This document shows, one piece after another, positions 45,917 to 56,560 of a stretch of 64,000 nucleotides of DNA. The notes under the pieces were generated by a model, which ran no database searches, was not told the origin of the DNA, and was given only the letters and a program-made list of their open reading frames with translations. Every line of letters starts with the position of its first letter. Positions within the stretch are counted from its first letter, which is position 1. Origin of the DNA: Saxidomus purpurata (lineage: Eukaryota; Mollusca; Bivalvia; Venerida; Veneridae); NCBI GenBank assembly GCA_022818135.1, contig JAFMSR010000002.1, positions 44,802,699-44,866,698 of the forward strand, written 5' to 3'. The position numbers and the translations under genes were made by a program.

Positions 45917-46119
45917 TGGCTGAATCAGATGTTATTTCATTGATAACTTTTTTATTAACGAACGATTACATAATTATATATTTACCCAAAAATAAATATC
46001 TTTTAAAAAATATATATAATTTACGTACATTCCCGAGAGGGAAGTCACGTGAGCAAAATCACCCGCCATTTATCGAGGCTGACCTTAGCAACATCATGTT
46101 TGTCTATCTAAACTGTTAG
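45916..46119 (+). CDS. Unrecognised small ORF downstream of the promoter-like segment
   Basis: A 67-codon frame beginning MAESDVISLITFLLTND, with ATG in a favourable context (CAAATGG). The N-terminal half is hydrophobic and the second half basic. No family is recognised and there is no codon bias or homologous copy here. Listed only because of the upstream TATA box and ACGGAA cluster. Confidence 0.15.
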   Translation: MAESDVISLITFLLTNDYIIIYLPKNKYLLKNIYNLRTFPRGKSREQNHPPFIEADLSNIMFVYLNC

Positions 46120-46474
46120 TTCAGTTCATCACTTGTTATCCCAACCACCTCTAACAAGGAAAGCAAGAATCATGTTTAGCTTTCCCTGTTATATGCATTG
46201 TACAGTAATGTATTTATATTTCATTCCTGTTTCGAGTTTTGTCCTTGGTACACAATAATTTTCGATCCACAACATCTCGCTTGAAGTTGAACAAAGCGCA
46301 GATCGAATTATTTTTATTGGTCTCTCAAACAATTTATAATGTTGACCATGTGAATATTTTTTATCTAAAGTACATCTTATAAACAAACAAACTTCCCTGC
46401 CACCGATATCTTTGTTAATCATTCATTCTATGTCGTATATTAAATTTTGTCCACTGCACATTTCGACCCGCGCT

Positions 46475-46640
46475 TAAGGTAAGGTTCAGCGCAAATCACG
46501 AAGGTCAAAAAGTGTTTTTAGGGGAGTAAATCTATAGCCCCCAGACCTTCAGCGCTTACAGCGCTTTGATTGAGTTATGACTCCGGACGGACGGACAACG
46601 CCAAAACAATATCCCTACGCTTATGGCGGGAGATAATAAT
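46475..46640. repeat. Terminal part of an interspersed repeat
   Basis: Contains TTATGACTCCGGACGGACGG, ACAACGCCAAAACAATATCC and CTTATGGCGGGAGATAATAA: a GACGG tract next to a short palindromic end, the same layout as the ends of families P-S, but with no core array left. Confidence 0.5.
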
Positions 46641-46928
46641 AGTATACAGAACAGTTAATACAATGTAGTATAAAAAAATTCGAATACCCTCGTACTCAAA
46701 ACGACCCGCCCTAAAATTGAACATCTTTTTAAAAAGCCTCAAGAACTATTGATAATACGTTGATTGAAAAAATCTTTCTTAACCTAAAAGACTCTGTCCC
46801 AAAAAGCGGTATTGGCGGACAAGTTAAAAGACGATCGCTACAGTTTCATCATTTTTTTCAAGCCATCAGAATTTTATGAAATTTGATTTTTTGTTAGGGT
46901 AATATCTGATAAGTCAGAATAAAAAATG
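46641..46928. other. AT-rich stretch, nothing recognised
   Basis: No supported gene or repeat. Confidence 0.35.
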
Positions 46929-47904
46929 AACAAGAGGGCCAAGATGGTCCTATATCGTTCACCTTGGTACAAGTCCACATGCCTGGTGGAAGATCACTAG
47001 ATAATGTTATATACCAAATAAGTTTTCCTATATACGCCTTTGTAAAACAAATGATCCCCCTCCCCCCCCCCCGTGCAAGGTCAATTTTGACCCCAGGGGC
47101 ATAATTTGAACAAACTTTAAAGAGGTCTACTAGGCAATGCTACATGCCAAATATCTAAGCTCTAGGTCTTGTGGTTTCAGAGAAAAAGATTTTTAAAGTT
47201 TTCCCTATATAAGCCTATGTAAAACTAAGTGACCCCCGGTGCGGGGTCAGTTTTGACCCGGGGGTCATAATTTGAACATTATTGGTAGAGGTCTACTAGA
47301 CAATGCTACATGCCAAATATCTAAGCTCTAGGCCTTGTGGTTTCAGAGAAGAAGTTTTTCCTATATATGCCTATGCAAAAACTAAATGACCCCCAGTGCG
47401 GGGTCAATTTTGACCCAGGGGTCATAATTTGAAAATCTTGGTAGAGGTCTACTAGACAATGCTACATGCCAAATATCTTAGCTCTAGGCCTTGTGGTTTC
47501 AGAGAAGAAGATTTTTAAAGTTTTTCCTATATATGCCTATGCAAAAACTAAGTGCCCACCCGCGCGGGGTCAATTTTGACCCGGGGCTCATAATTTGAAC
47601 AATCTTGGTAGAGGTCCACTAGACAATGCTACATGCCAAATATCTAAGCTCTAGGCCTTGTGGTTTCAGAGAAGAAGATTTTTAAAGTTTTTCCTATTTG
47701 TTGCCATAGCAACCAGAGTTCTGCATGGAATGGAATTCTTTGAACAATTTTGGTAGAGCTTCATGCAAGGAACATTCCTGCATAGTTTTATCAACATTGG
47801 CCTAGAGGTTTCAGAGGAGATGTCATTTGAATCAAAATGTTGACGGACGACGGACAATCATCGATCAGAAAAGCTCACCCTGGCGTAGCCAGGTGAGCTT
47901 AAAA
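46929..47904 (+). mobile_element. Pearl-like element family P, copy 7
   Basis: Complete: AACAAGAGGGCCAAGATGG, TCCTATATCGTTCACC; five core units; linker GTTGCCATAGCAACCAGAG; TTGACGGACGACGGACAATC; terminal hairpin AAGCTCACCCTGGCG / TAGCCAGGTGAGCTT. A short poly-C (TCCCCCCCCCCCCG, about 47060) expands one CCCCCGGG site. Closely similar to copies 3 and 4. Confidence 0.85.
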
Positions 47905-48765
47905 GGTAGGTCACCAGCCTTATTTATAAATGATGGACACTTTTTCAAGTATACCCCCAAAAGCAGTGAAAATGACCTCTTTCTCATGTTTATCAATAAT
48001 AAAACTCTAAATTTAGCAACTCATCAACGTTTTATATAAAATGTTAAACAACTGATCCTAGTTTACAAAACTATATGAATTGAGATTTCAAAATGTATTC
48101 ACACTGAAATTATACCATAAAGACAAACCAGTTCCTGTAAAAAAATTGTAGTCATTTGTCAACGCTTTTTTTCTTAAAGTTTAAGCAATGAGAATTTCTT
48201 AATTTTTTGCAGAAGAATTGTTCAAACATCACTTTCTTGAATACGAATTTATAAATGATAGGTCATCGGCCTTGTTATGGAGAAAAATGAGCTGTTCTCT
48301 TGGGTAGGAGGATGGTGTTGAAGGAGAAGCCAAGTGTATACTGCCACTGACTCACCCATATAGCTAATTGAAACTTTAACAGGACAAAGTGTGCGTAGTA
48401 AAAGACATACAAATGATATGTAGCAAAAATGTATCTTTCTGAAAGCATTTAACACAGTTTAAAAGTCAACCTTTGCTAAACACTGACTGTTTGGGTGCTT
48501 TTAAAGGGAGGTAATAAATTTTCTTGATATACTGATTTTTTGGCTATAGTTATATATATTAAATATGGTGTAGCTGCTCAAAATACTCCTTTTGTATGAT
48601 TTTAAAAAATAGTCATTGTTTGTGTCGTTTCATAAAACAACATTTAAATATGAAAGTATTTGATATATAGCCAAGAATTAAACTGTAGTTGTGTAAAGGG
48701 GGAGGGGGTCTACGTTTGACTGACGTAGTCACAAGTCTGTTCTCTGAAATTTTAGATCACATTTT
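47905..48765. other. AT-rich stretch, nothing recognised
   Basis: The minus-strand frame at 48249-48455 has no recognisable domain. Confidence 0.35.
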
Positions 48766-48774
48766 CAACCAGAT

Positions 48775-49125
48775 CTACGCACATCGTACCAGAAATTGTC
48801 TTGGTGCATTTGGGTGGAAATGACCTTGATACGGGTGCTTCTGATGTTTGTATGCTCGGTTTGTTTGTTAAACTAGTTAGCAGGATAAACAATCTGGGTG
48901 TATCTAGAGTATTGGTTGTGGAACTCCCTTGTCATGGGCGTTTTAGGGGGATTGGAATGACTTGTGACCGCTATGAGTCAAATCGTAGAAGTGCCAATTT
49001 AGTGTTACGGAGGTTCTTCAAGAAATCCGTAATATTGTTAGAGGTATACATTACCCCCGTGAGTACTCTTTGGATCGTGTACACTTGAATCATTGGCGGG
49101 CCATGAAAACATTACTATTTTTAGA
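48775..49125 (+). pseudogene. SGNH-hydrolase-like domain fragment, probably from a retroelement
   Basis: The frame 48777-49088 reads PEIVLVHLGGNDLDTGA, where GGND is the block III-type motif (Gly-Asn-Asp) of SGNH/GDSL hydrolases. It continues with VSRINNLGVSRVLVVELPCH and YESNRRSANLVLRRF. A frameshift near 49050 then gives REYSLDRVHLNHWRAMK, with the Asp-x-x-His pair of the catalytic triad (DRVH). The block with the catalytic Ser is not visible upstream. Short stand-alone SGNH domains of this sort occur in invertebrate retroelements (Ngaro/DIRS-type and some CR1-like ORFs), so a retroelement origin is inferred; a host esterase exon is the alternative. Confidence 0.6.
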
Positions 49126-49129
49126 AATT

Positions 49130-49695
49130 GACTATTTTTAATTAGCACACTTTCAATCAGAAATCAATCAGAAATTCTTTTGAACGATTTTTTAAAAATC
49201 TTTTTAACAATTATATATTATTATCAAAATATCAAGATCTACACCAAGAAAGAATAATCATTAGACTATCTGGCAAATTTTCCTGAAAATTATAATGAAA
49301 TTACTATAATATCAAAACTGAACTAAGTAAAGACTGTGCTTTATCCGCAGTAGGTGACCGAACTGGCTGCCAGTAGCGACCTGCCGATTGGCTAATCACT
49401 TTTGTCTCTCCTAGTTTCATTGGTTAGTTTACTATCCGATTTTTGCACTATGCTACGGTAGTAAACAACCAACTCAATCAATTCTTTTTTCTTTTGTAAA
49501 CTATTTCAATGCGAGAAGGAAGATAGTAGTTACTTGTTTGATGTTTTAAAGAACCTTTCTATAAGTAAATTATTCCCATTTACAGATAAAATTTCAATAC
49601 ATTGTTTAATAAATTTATATATTCTCATAAGTAAATACAGAAATAATATTATCTTATAAGTAAAACACTGCCACTACTTTGAACTATATTCATAA
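49130..49695. other. AT-rich stretch, nothing certain
   Basis: Contains two CCAAT-type ATTGG sites (49386 and about 49421) and a good polypyrimidine-AG acceptor, TTCTTTTTGTTACAG (49705-49719). Confidence 0.35.
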
Positions 49696-50080
49696 GTTAT
49701 TCCTTCTTTTTGTTACAGTGGCTTCATTGTTATTTTATTTCTTAAAACTCTTTGTAAATTTTTATACTATATCAAATTCGACTAAGCGAACCATTTTTCA
49801 AAATTACTTTCTCTCTCTCTCAAAATGCCAACTCCACGATGTACGTCAAAATACATCGCTACGACAGGCTATCACGAAGGCGATTCCGTTCCAGAAGAAG
49901 GAAGACCTATGTGACAGTGACGTCTGCTCAGCGATAGGCATGCAACTACTAGATCTACAACATCGTCTGCGACCACGCACCCGGTCACACCTCCAACAAT
50001 GTCTTGCCATGCAAGCGGTGGCGGCTGGTTTATTTGGCTATAAAGGGGTTTTTACATTTTCAAAAGTTCAAAGTGGGTGA
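49679..50080 (+). CDS. Possible terminal exon of a MADF/BESS-like protein
   Basis: A 133-codon frame. The first ~45 codons look intronic: AT-rich, hydrophobic, containing a strong acceptor ending at 49719. From about 49830 composition becomes GC-richer and coding-like. Residues ~80-124 (DSDVCSAIGMQLLDLQHRLR, then a basic/hydrophobic helix ending AVAAGLFGYKG) resemble the C-terminal BESS motif that follows MADF/Myb-like DNA-binding domains. A stop follows at VQSG. No MADF domain is visible upstream. It could be a real last exon or a remnant of a Harbinger-type Myb-like accessory gene. Confidence is limited because the exon boundary cannot be fixed. Confidence 0.3.
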   Translation: MNYIHKLFLLFVTVASLLFYFLKLFVNFYTISNSTKRTIFQNYFLSLSKCQLHDVRQNTSLRQAITKAIPFQKKEDLCDSDVCSAIGMQLLDLQHRLRPRTRSHLQQCLAMQAVAAGLFGYKGVFTFSKVQSG

Positions 50081-50590
50081 AAAGGTCAAACTTTCATGCA
50101 TATATTCTATATTATAATGTAAGTAACACATCGTTCGGAATACTTTCATTCTCTCCTTTAGACCACTTAAATCTTTATCAAAGAAAAAGATAAGTCAAAT
50201 AAAAATAGGACAACAATTTATTTAAAAGGCGATTTTTGTTTTACAAAACTCTAATGCATACTTACTTTTATCAAAATTCAAAATAAACAGTTAGGCTACC
50301 ACAATCCAGACACACAAACTAGGTCAAGCACACTAAACTACGTCACTACATATCTCATTGGTCGCCTTGATTGACCTACTCTTTGGCAACCAATCAAATT
50401 CATTCTTTGGCTGAAACTGGCTGGAAATTGCAGTCCGGTAAATCTCTCCTATTTTGGTCACAGAAAAACACTTTTGATAGGTATAGGCATGGTGGGAGAC
50501 ATGCCGAGGTCTCATCCACAAATACAAGATAATATAACTGCTCTTATGGACGGACCTTTATAAAATTTGCTTCAAATCAAATAGCGATCG
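50081..50590. other. AT-rich stretch, nothing recognised
   Basis: ATTGG/CCAAT motifs recur (50358, about 50391), mirroring those near 49386-49421. No gene supported. Confidence 0.35.
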
Positions 50591-50593
50591 TCT

Positions 50594-50885
50594 TTCCCTA
50601 CATATAGCCGATAACATGCTCGAAACATATATAATGTGTTAATGAACGTAAAATTGATACATAAATACAATATAAAGAACAGCATATATCGAGAAATAGC
50701 TCATTTTAACACTAATAATCGACATAGATGCCTTCTGTGATGAATATCTTTCCACCCATTAATTGTTTAACAACCACTTTACATAGAGTTTTGAAATGTT
50801 TACGGTACCGCACAATATTTTAACCTCCGAATATTCTATTATTTATGTCTTTGACATCAGTTATAGTGTATGTCACTTGAAGTGC
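50594..50885 (+). repeat. MITE family T, eroded copy
   Basis: CTTTCCCTACATATAGCCGA, ACATATATAATGTGTTAATG, CACCCATTAATTGTTTAACA and the end ACATCAGTTATAGTGTATGT match the T family with many substitutions and a central deletion. Confidence 0.55.
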
Positions 50886-50992
50886 CATTAAAGATGTTTT
50901 TATTTTGGGGATGGATAAAGACTCATTATAAATTAAGCTGATTCGTGCAGAGACGAGATATTTCTCGGATCAACATAGGTTGGTTTTATAAA

Positions 50993-51176
50993 AGCTGCTC
51001 GCTTTCAGATTTAAGTAAAAGAAAGTTATTCAAACTGTATGAAAATAACGTATATTAGAACATATACTTATATGAAAAGGTTCTAGTATAAATTCCTGTA
51101 AAGCATATCTGTACATTAAAAATACATTAATACGCTACCAAATGTTTTTTTCAACGCCAAGTGAGAGCGAGCAGCT
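50993..51176 (+). mobile_element. MITE family U, internally deleted copy
   Basis: Left end AGCTGCTCGCTTTCAGATTT; right end AAGTGAGAGCGAGCAGCT, then TTAA (51177-51180). At 184 bp it lacks about half the family interior; U homology breaks after TACGCTACCAAATG. Confidence 0.75.
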
Positions 51177-51180
51177 TTAA

Positions 51181-52565
51181 AAAGGTACTTGCTACAATTG
51201 ATATCATACGAAATTACTTCAAATCATAAATGATAGGGTATTTGTAAGTATTACTACTTAACAAGTGAGCAAAATTGATTAAACCAGAAAGCGTACATAT
51301 TAGTCGTCACATGAAAATTCTGAAAAATTTAACTTTTTTTGAAAGTCAAACACTGTGCCCTTCTTTTTTTTGTGAAACAAACTTTCACTTTTTTAAGTAA
51401 AACGTAAGCATCACACCTTCACTTAACACTTCAGATACGTCATTGCCTTGTTATCACATCAAAACAAGCATGTAGGATCAGAAAGTACTAAAGCAATAAT
51501 GATGGTTTTAAAAAATATATATGACGTTTAAAATGCGAAGTTGTACCTTTGATTGTAAAAGGTAATATATTTACATTTCCTATTCTTCGCGACCATATGT
51601 AACTTATCCTGTTTGCAAATGACACGTAATAAATAGGTGTTTTCCGTTCGTTGTTTTCCTTGATTTGATACAAGTGTTATACAAGAAATACTCATCTTAA
51701 TTTCATTATTGAATTTTGCATTATCAAAGAGAGAAAACGGTAACATCTATTTGTCATGCTGCATTTTTTTCAATGGTGATAAAAGTGTAACCAGAGAAAA
51801 TATCAACACAGCCACATATTTATGTTACATCAATTCTGATAACTCATTGCTTGCTCAAACAATATTTACCTTGTGGCTTTTTATGCAGGTTGTGCCTATT
51901 ATTTGCCATTCTTTTTGGGTAGGAAAAATAATCCAACAAGCCTCACTGCTGGTCAAACGAGTCGCATAGAACGGTTCAAGAGTAGTTATAAAGATTTGCA
52001 AAATATATCCTCTTTCTAATGCTTTCAAACAGTCTCCATTAATCCATTTACAGCTTAAAGTGGTTTATATCAATTTTTCATAATTCTCAAACAGAATTTA
52101 TTACATTTATGCCAGTAAACTTGCATCTGAGACTTTTACCAATAGAAGAAGCATTCACGACAACTCGCGGAGACATGAAATAAATGGTATGGTAAAATTA
52201 TCCGATTGCTTTTATTGATAATCGATAAATTTGGATCTCCATTTGCCACATGGCCGAATTTAATATAATACATTCTTGGAATATTGAATTGTTTTAATCT
52301 AAAAACCCTCTTTTTCTACCTCTGTAAGATTTTGAATTATTCATATGGTTTGAAAGCAGTAAGATATCTTAAGATATTTTGACATTGAACATACTCTCTT
52401 GAACGGTGAAAACAAACCAGCCTGAATAACTTATGGTACTGATTTTAATGTTGAACACCTTATGAAACTCTATGTAGATTTGACGCTGGTTACTAAAATT
52501 ATTTCAACGCTACACCAGTTTTTCAGACCGATACTGTGCTGTCTTGTACCATAAATAACAAGGCG
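51181..52565. other. AT-rich stretch, nothing recognised
   Basis: Overlapping short frames at 51488-51969 have no recognisable features. Confidence 0.35.
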
Positions 52566-52702
52566 CCATTATATAGGTACCACATGCACTTGAGGGTGAT
52601 AGCAGATATTGTGAACCCGAGAAGAGGCGAAGTTGACATTACTTTTCTCAGGTTCACAATATCTGCTATCACCCTCGAGTGCATGTGATATCTATATAAT
52701 GG
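52566..52702. repeat. Long hairpin: 58-bp arms, 21-nt loop
   Basis: Arms 52566-52623 and 52645-52702 are reverse complements at 54 of 58 positions; all four differences are transitions. Termini CCATTATATAG / CTATATAATGG. Could be a fold-back MITE, an miRNA-like precursor or an siRNA-generating hairpin; the sequence alone does not decide. Confidence 0.9.
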
Positions 52703-52924
52703 CAGATATTGTAATGTTTGTTGACAATAAAACATACCAGTTGCATGTAAGGTCAGTATCAACATAGGATATTGTGTTACAGATTATTTTGTTTTGTGGG
52801 TAACGAAAATGAACAGCTCCGTAAAATCTTGGATTTTTTAAGTTTTGGAGTTACTTTCTTTTTTTTTTTGGAGTTACTTTACTTTGGACAGTTTGGAAAT
52901 AAAATTGCTCCTTTAAGTGAGGAT

Positions 52925-53480
52925 TTCGTGAGTGTGAACTCGAGGAAAAGGTATCGCAAAGCGCCGGGCGCCACGTCATCAACTGTTGGTCAGCCATCTT
53001 TTGCTCCAATTTATATCACCAAGACGTATCGTGTTGGATAGATGCAGACCACACGTTCTCGTGGTTTTGCAGACATGAGGCCGCGTCATCGCCCTAATCT
53101 GGTCTCGTTTAGTAACCCAGATGTTACTGATACGGTTATGGGCAATGCTTTCATGTTGCAGAACTCCAACTTTGGCATATCAAGCGACTTTCCTAGGGAT
53201 ATCCGAGAAGCTTAGGCCGTAATTAAAGGCTGCTAGGGAGAAGCATGGTTAACGCAACGTCAAATTTAAATATCCGGCAGCGTAAGTGGAAAACGGAGAC
53301 AGTGTGAGAAACCTCTTTCCTGGTTGGTATGATATTCTACGAGGCTTACGTAATTCTAATGTGAAAGCTCGCATTCAAGAAAAGTTTAATATTTCTACCG
53401 AGGCTTCGTTGGAAAACACCTCCTCACAAAATACTTATGCTTCACAGACTCCTGTTCATGAGGAGCCCGACTATTAGTTA
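52925..53480 (+). pseudogene. Non-LTR retrotransposon ORF1 remnant
   Basis: Frames joined across stops at 53039 and 53212 and one frameshift read SRKRYRKAPGATSS, NPDVTDTVMGNAFMLQNSNF, SSDFPRDIREA, then AAREKHG.RNVKFKYPAA and DSVRNLFPGWYDIL. The order 'P-R-x-I-x-x-A-R-K / K-Y-P-A / V-R-D-x-F-P-x-W' is that of LINE ORF1 nucleic-acid-binding proteins I recognise from mollusc and cnidarian elements. Four or more disabling changes. ORF2 follows after a ~390 bp degenerate spacer. Exact clade (CR1-like or other) uncertain. Confidence 0.65.
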
Positions 53481-53867
53481 CTTCAGGGAGCGACACTGAG
53501 GTCGATTTGCCTTCATCCGGTCATCCCGCAGCTAAGGCGGATTAGGGTCCTACAACTTCCTCACAAGGTGGGTACCTGATTGAGGTCCATGCTACTTTTC
53601 AGCAGAGAAGTTCTGCAAAGTCTGCGGAGGCAGAAACGGAGATGGAGTACAGAGACTGTGGTGAATAGGGTGGTGCGGGTGTTGTGTACTTACTTTTGTG
53701 ACGAATGTATAAATTTACCAAGTTGTATAGTTAAGAAACTGTTTATTAACATTTTAGGTTTATTTCAGTTACACATGTAAATAGCCAAAAAGGTTTTGCT
53801 AAGAATGGTGAAAATGTTCTATTATTTGTATCTTAAAGCGACTCGAATAGTGAAAGTCGTGTGGATT

Positions 53868-55046
53868 CCAAAACTAATATAAAAATTCGAAGTTTAAATG
53901 AGTTTGGACTTAAAACTAGACTTAAATATCCAGAATTTGTAAGTATGGTCGAACAGTTTTCAGTACTGTGATTAACTAAGACAAAGGTTGATGAATTTGA
54001 TGAATTTTGTGTTTTCGGTATACCTAATTATACATTTTTCTCCTAGGGCTGAGAAATTCAGACATTGTTTTTTTCGTACACAACTCTTAAGTAGACCATG
54101 TTAAATTTATTGAATCCAAGTGTGAATACATTTTTTATTAAGCTCCATTTAAAGAGTAAAAAAGAAGATTTTGTAATTGAATCTATGTACATTCCTCCCG
54201 AACAGTCTAGATTTATTTTTCGAATTTGAAAATGATTTTAATTTAAATCGTAGCCAATATGAATATGTTTTGACAACAGGCGATGCGAATGCTTATACGT
54301 CAAATTTACTGAATGTCTTTGAATTTCATGAATTTTTGTCTCAATATTTTAACATTAACGACGAATCGCTTAGTCATTTGAAAGAAACGGATTGTTTATC
54401 AAAGCTTAGTATTCCTCTAGAGCGCGTCTCGCAGTGTTCAAAAGAAAAGAAAATTGGTCGGAAATTACTTGAAATATGTATGCAAAATAATCTTCTTACT
54501 CTGAATGGAAGAATTGGCCACGATAGAAGTGTGGGTCAATTAACCTTTCGCGAAAGTTTCCATGCCTACTGTAAACGTTCTACCATTGATATCTGATTTA
54601 AAAATAATAAAACTTGATCCACTTTTCTCTGATGGTCACTGTTTGTTAACAACAACAATAACTGTTCCAGAAATACCAAAGCAAGACAGCTGTATTAAAT
54701 ATATACCCGAACCCCTCCCACACATAGCGCCTAAATGGCAAGACCGTAACAAAGCTACATTTGTAACTAACATTGACATGCAAATGATGAACGATGTCCG
54801 TTCATCGCTTAGAAATAGTAAAGAAATCGATCTCAAAGTACTTATTACGAATACTTCTATGCAAATCTCTGAATTATTTTCTTAGTCGGCAAATGCAAGT
54901 TTTCAAAAAAGTAAACATACCTGTTCATCTAAAAATGCAAATTACAAAATGAAGTTACACCTAGTAAGGGCCCCAGTGTAAAAAACTCGTAATAGATACA
55001 ATGTTGTACGAAAAGCATACCAATTACATAAATCTGACCTGAAAAA
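53868..55046 (+). pseudogene. Non-LTR retrotransposon ORF2, APE-type endonuclease remnant
   Basis: Pieces in order: KIRSLNEFGLKTRLKYPEF (N-terminal strand), LTKTKVDEFDEF at about 53970 (where the catalytic Glu of LTETK is a Lys), FFIKLHLKSKKEDFVIESMY and IPPEQS, then YEYVLTTGDANAYTSNLL (about 54259-54312; GDxNA catalytic motif intact), KLLEICMQNNLLTLNGRIGH, and after a frameshift near 54560 DPLFSDGHCLL with the Asp and His of the active site. The linker before the RT (KTRNRYNV.RKAYQLHKSDL) follows to about 55040, where P copy 8 interrupts. No reverse transcriptase remains. An ORF2 fragment, AE-lacking and inactive. Confidence 0.75.
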
Positions 55047-55684
55047 ATAAGAGGGCCAAGATGACCCTATATCGCTCACCTGTACATCAATTGCCAATAA
55101 TTCAAGGGACTGACTTTAACATAATTCATAGAGGTCAATTATATAAGCCTATGCAAAATCAATGACCCTTCCCTCCCCTTTCCGGGAAGGGTTTTCACTT
55201 GGGGGTCATAATTTGAACAATCTTGGTACAGGTCCACAAGGCTATGCTTTAATGCTAAATATCTAAGTTCTATGTCATGTGGTTTCAGAGAAGAATATTT
55301 TAAAGGTTTTTCCTATTAAGCCTATGTAAAACTAAGTGACAACCCGCGTGGGGTCAATTTTGACCCAGGGGTCATAATTTGAACTCTCTTGGAAGAGGTC
55401 TACTAGACAATGCTACATGCCAAATATCTAAGATCTAGGCTTTGTGGTTTCAGAGAAGAAGAGTTTTAAAAGTTTTTGTTATTTGTTGCCATAGCAACAG
55501 AGTTATCCATGGAATGGAATTCTTTGAACAATTTTGGTAGAGCTTCATGCAAGTAACATCACTGTATAGTATTATCATCATTGGCCTAGTGACTTCAGAG
55601 GAGATGTCGTTTGAATCAAAATGTTGACGGACGACGGACCATCATCCATAAGAAAAGCTCACCCTAATAAATGTAAGTTAAAAG
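55047..55684 (+). mobile_element. Pearl-like element family P, copy 8 (inserted in a LINE)
   Basis: AATAAGAGGGCCAAGATGAC, CCTATATCGCTCACC; two to three core units; linker GTTGCCATAGCAACAGAG; TTGACGGACGACGGACCATC; terminal AAGCTCACCCTAATAAATGT (hairpin decayed). It separates the LINE ORF2 linker from a possible short continuation at 55687-55765. Confidence 0.75.
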
Positions 55685-55686
55685 TG

Positions 55687-55765
55687 GCCAGCAAGTTTTA
55701 TAAACAAACGAGGAATACATAATATAAACATCGATTCAAAATTAGACAACAGCTTCCCGTAGCCG
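55687..55765 (+). pseudogene. Possible continuation of the interrupted LINE ORF2
   Basis: The frame after the P element reads VASKFYKQTRN, then, after a stop, KHRFKIRQQLP. This resembles the basic linker ('...ASK.YK..I.......K.R..L') that precedes the RT in such elements. Short and not decisive. Confidence 0.3.
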
Positions 55766-56303
55766 ACCAATCACAGGCTGAGATTGCAGTGCAGCAAGGA
55801 CAATTGGATTATGTCCTAAAATTGGGAACCTTACATGTGAGGCCTGACAAATGTTTGTTTTGGATTAAAACAAATGAAAAGATGTTATTTTTTTAATACT
55901 GACTAAGCACAAACTCGTAGAAAAGCACCTTTGGTACTCACTCAGATCAGTGAAATGTGTTTGGATCTTTCACCCAAAACAAGCAGTTATCCTCTTTGAC
56001 AACGGTTTTTTCAATAAATCACATATCAGCAATATGTGTTGTAGAATATTCGACATCGGGTAACTTTAATTTATATAACCCCTGATGTAGAACACAATTC
56101 AATTATATTACTCAGGTGCAGTTTTGCACACAAGGACTGTTAAAACTAGAAAAAAGTGGAACTTTATAAAGTAAAAATCTTTGTATATTTTTATTATTAG
56201 TAGGCTTTTGGCAGTTGCAATTTATAGGCCAGGGCCTACTATATACTGAAGGGGCTTGGCCGGAAGCAAATAAAATATATCTTAGAAAAAATATATCATT
56301 TCA
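55766..56303. other. AT-rich stretch, nothing recognised
   Basis: No RT sequence follows the LINE fragment, so the element is 3'-truncated or rearranged here. Confidence 0.35.
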
Positions 56304-56304
56304 T

Positions 56305-56560
56305 ACTTCGGTGACTTGGCCACTGGAATGTCAATTCCTGGATTGCTGGTTCAATCCCAAGTCTAGGCACGAGTTCCACGATGATTGATCATGGTGATTT
56401 CCAACCTCTGTATAATTAATGTAGGAAAGCAGCCAACGGCTTGCGGAAACTTAATCCGAATGATTTTGAACTAATACCACGTAAGAGATTAAATGCCACC
56501 TCTTTACAGTCGTGATTTTGCTGAAAACGTTAAAACCCAATTATTACGTAAGCCAGCTAA
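56305..56560 (+). repeat. tRNA-derived SINE
   Basis: TTCGGTGACTTGGCCACTGG (A-box region) and GGTTCAATCCC (56348-56358, perfect B box) about 30 nt apart form the tRNA head. The body has TGTATAATTAATGTAGGAAA, GCAGCCAACGGCTTGCGGAA and ACTTAATCCGAATG. The tail, CGTGATTTTGCTGAAAACGT, TAAAACCC, resembles the shared 'GACGTTAAACCC' ends of marine-invertebrate SINEs. Confidence 0.65.
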
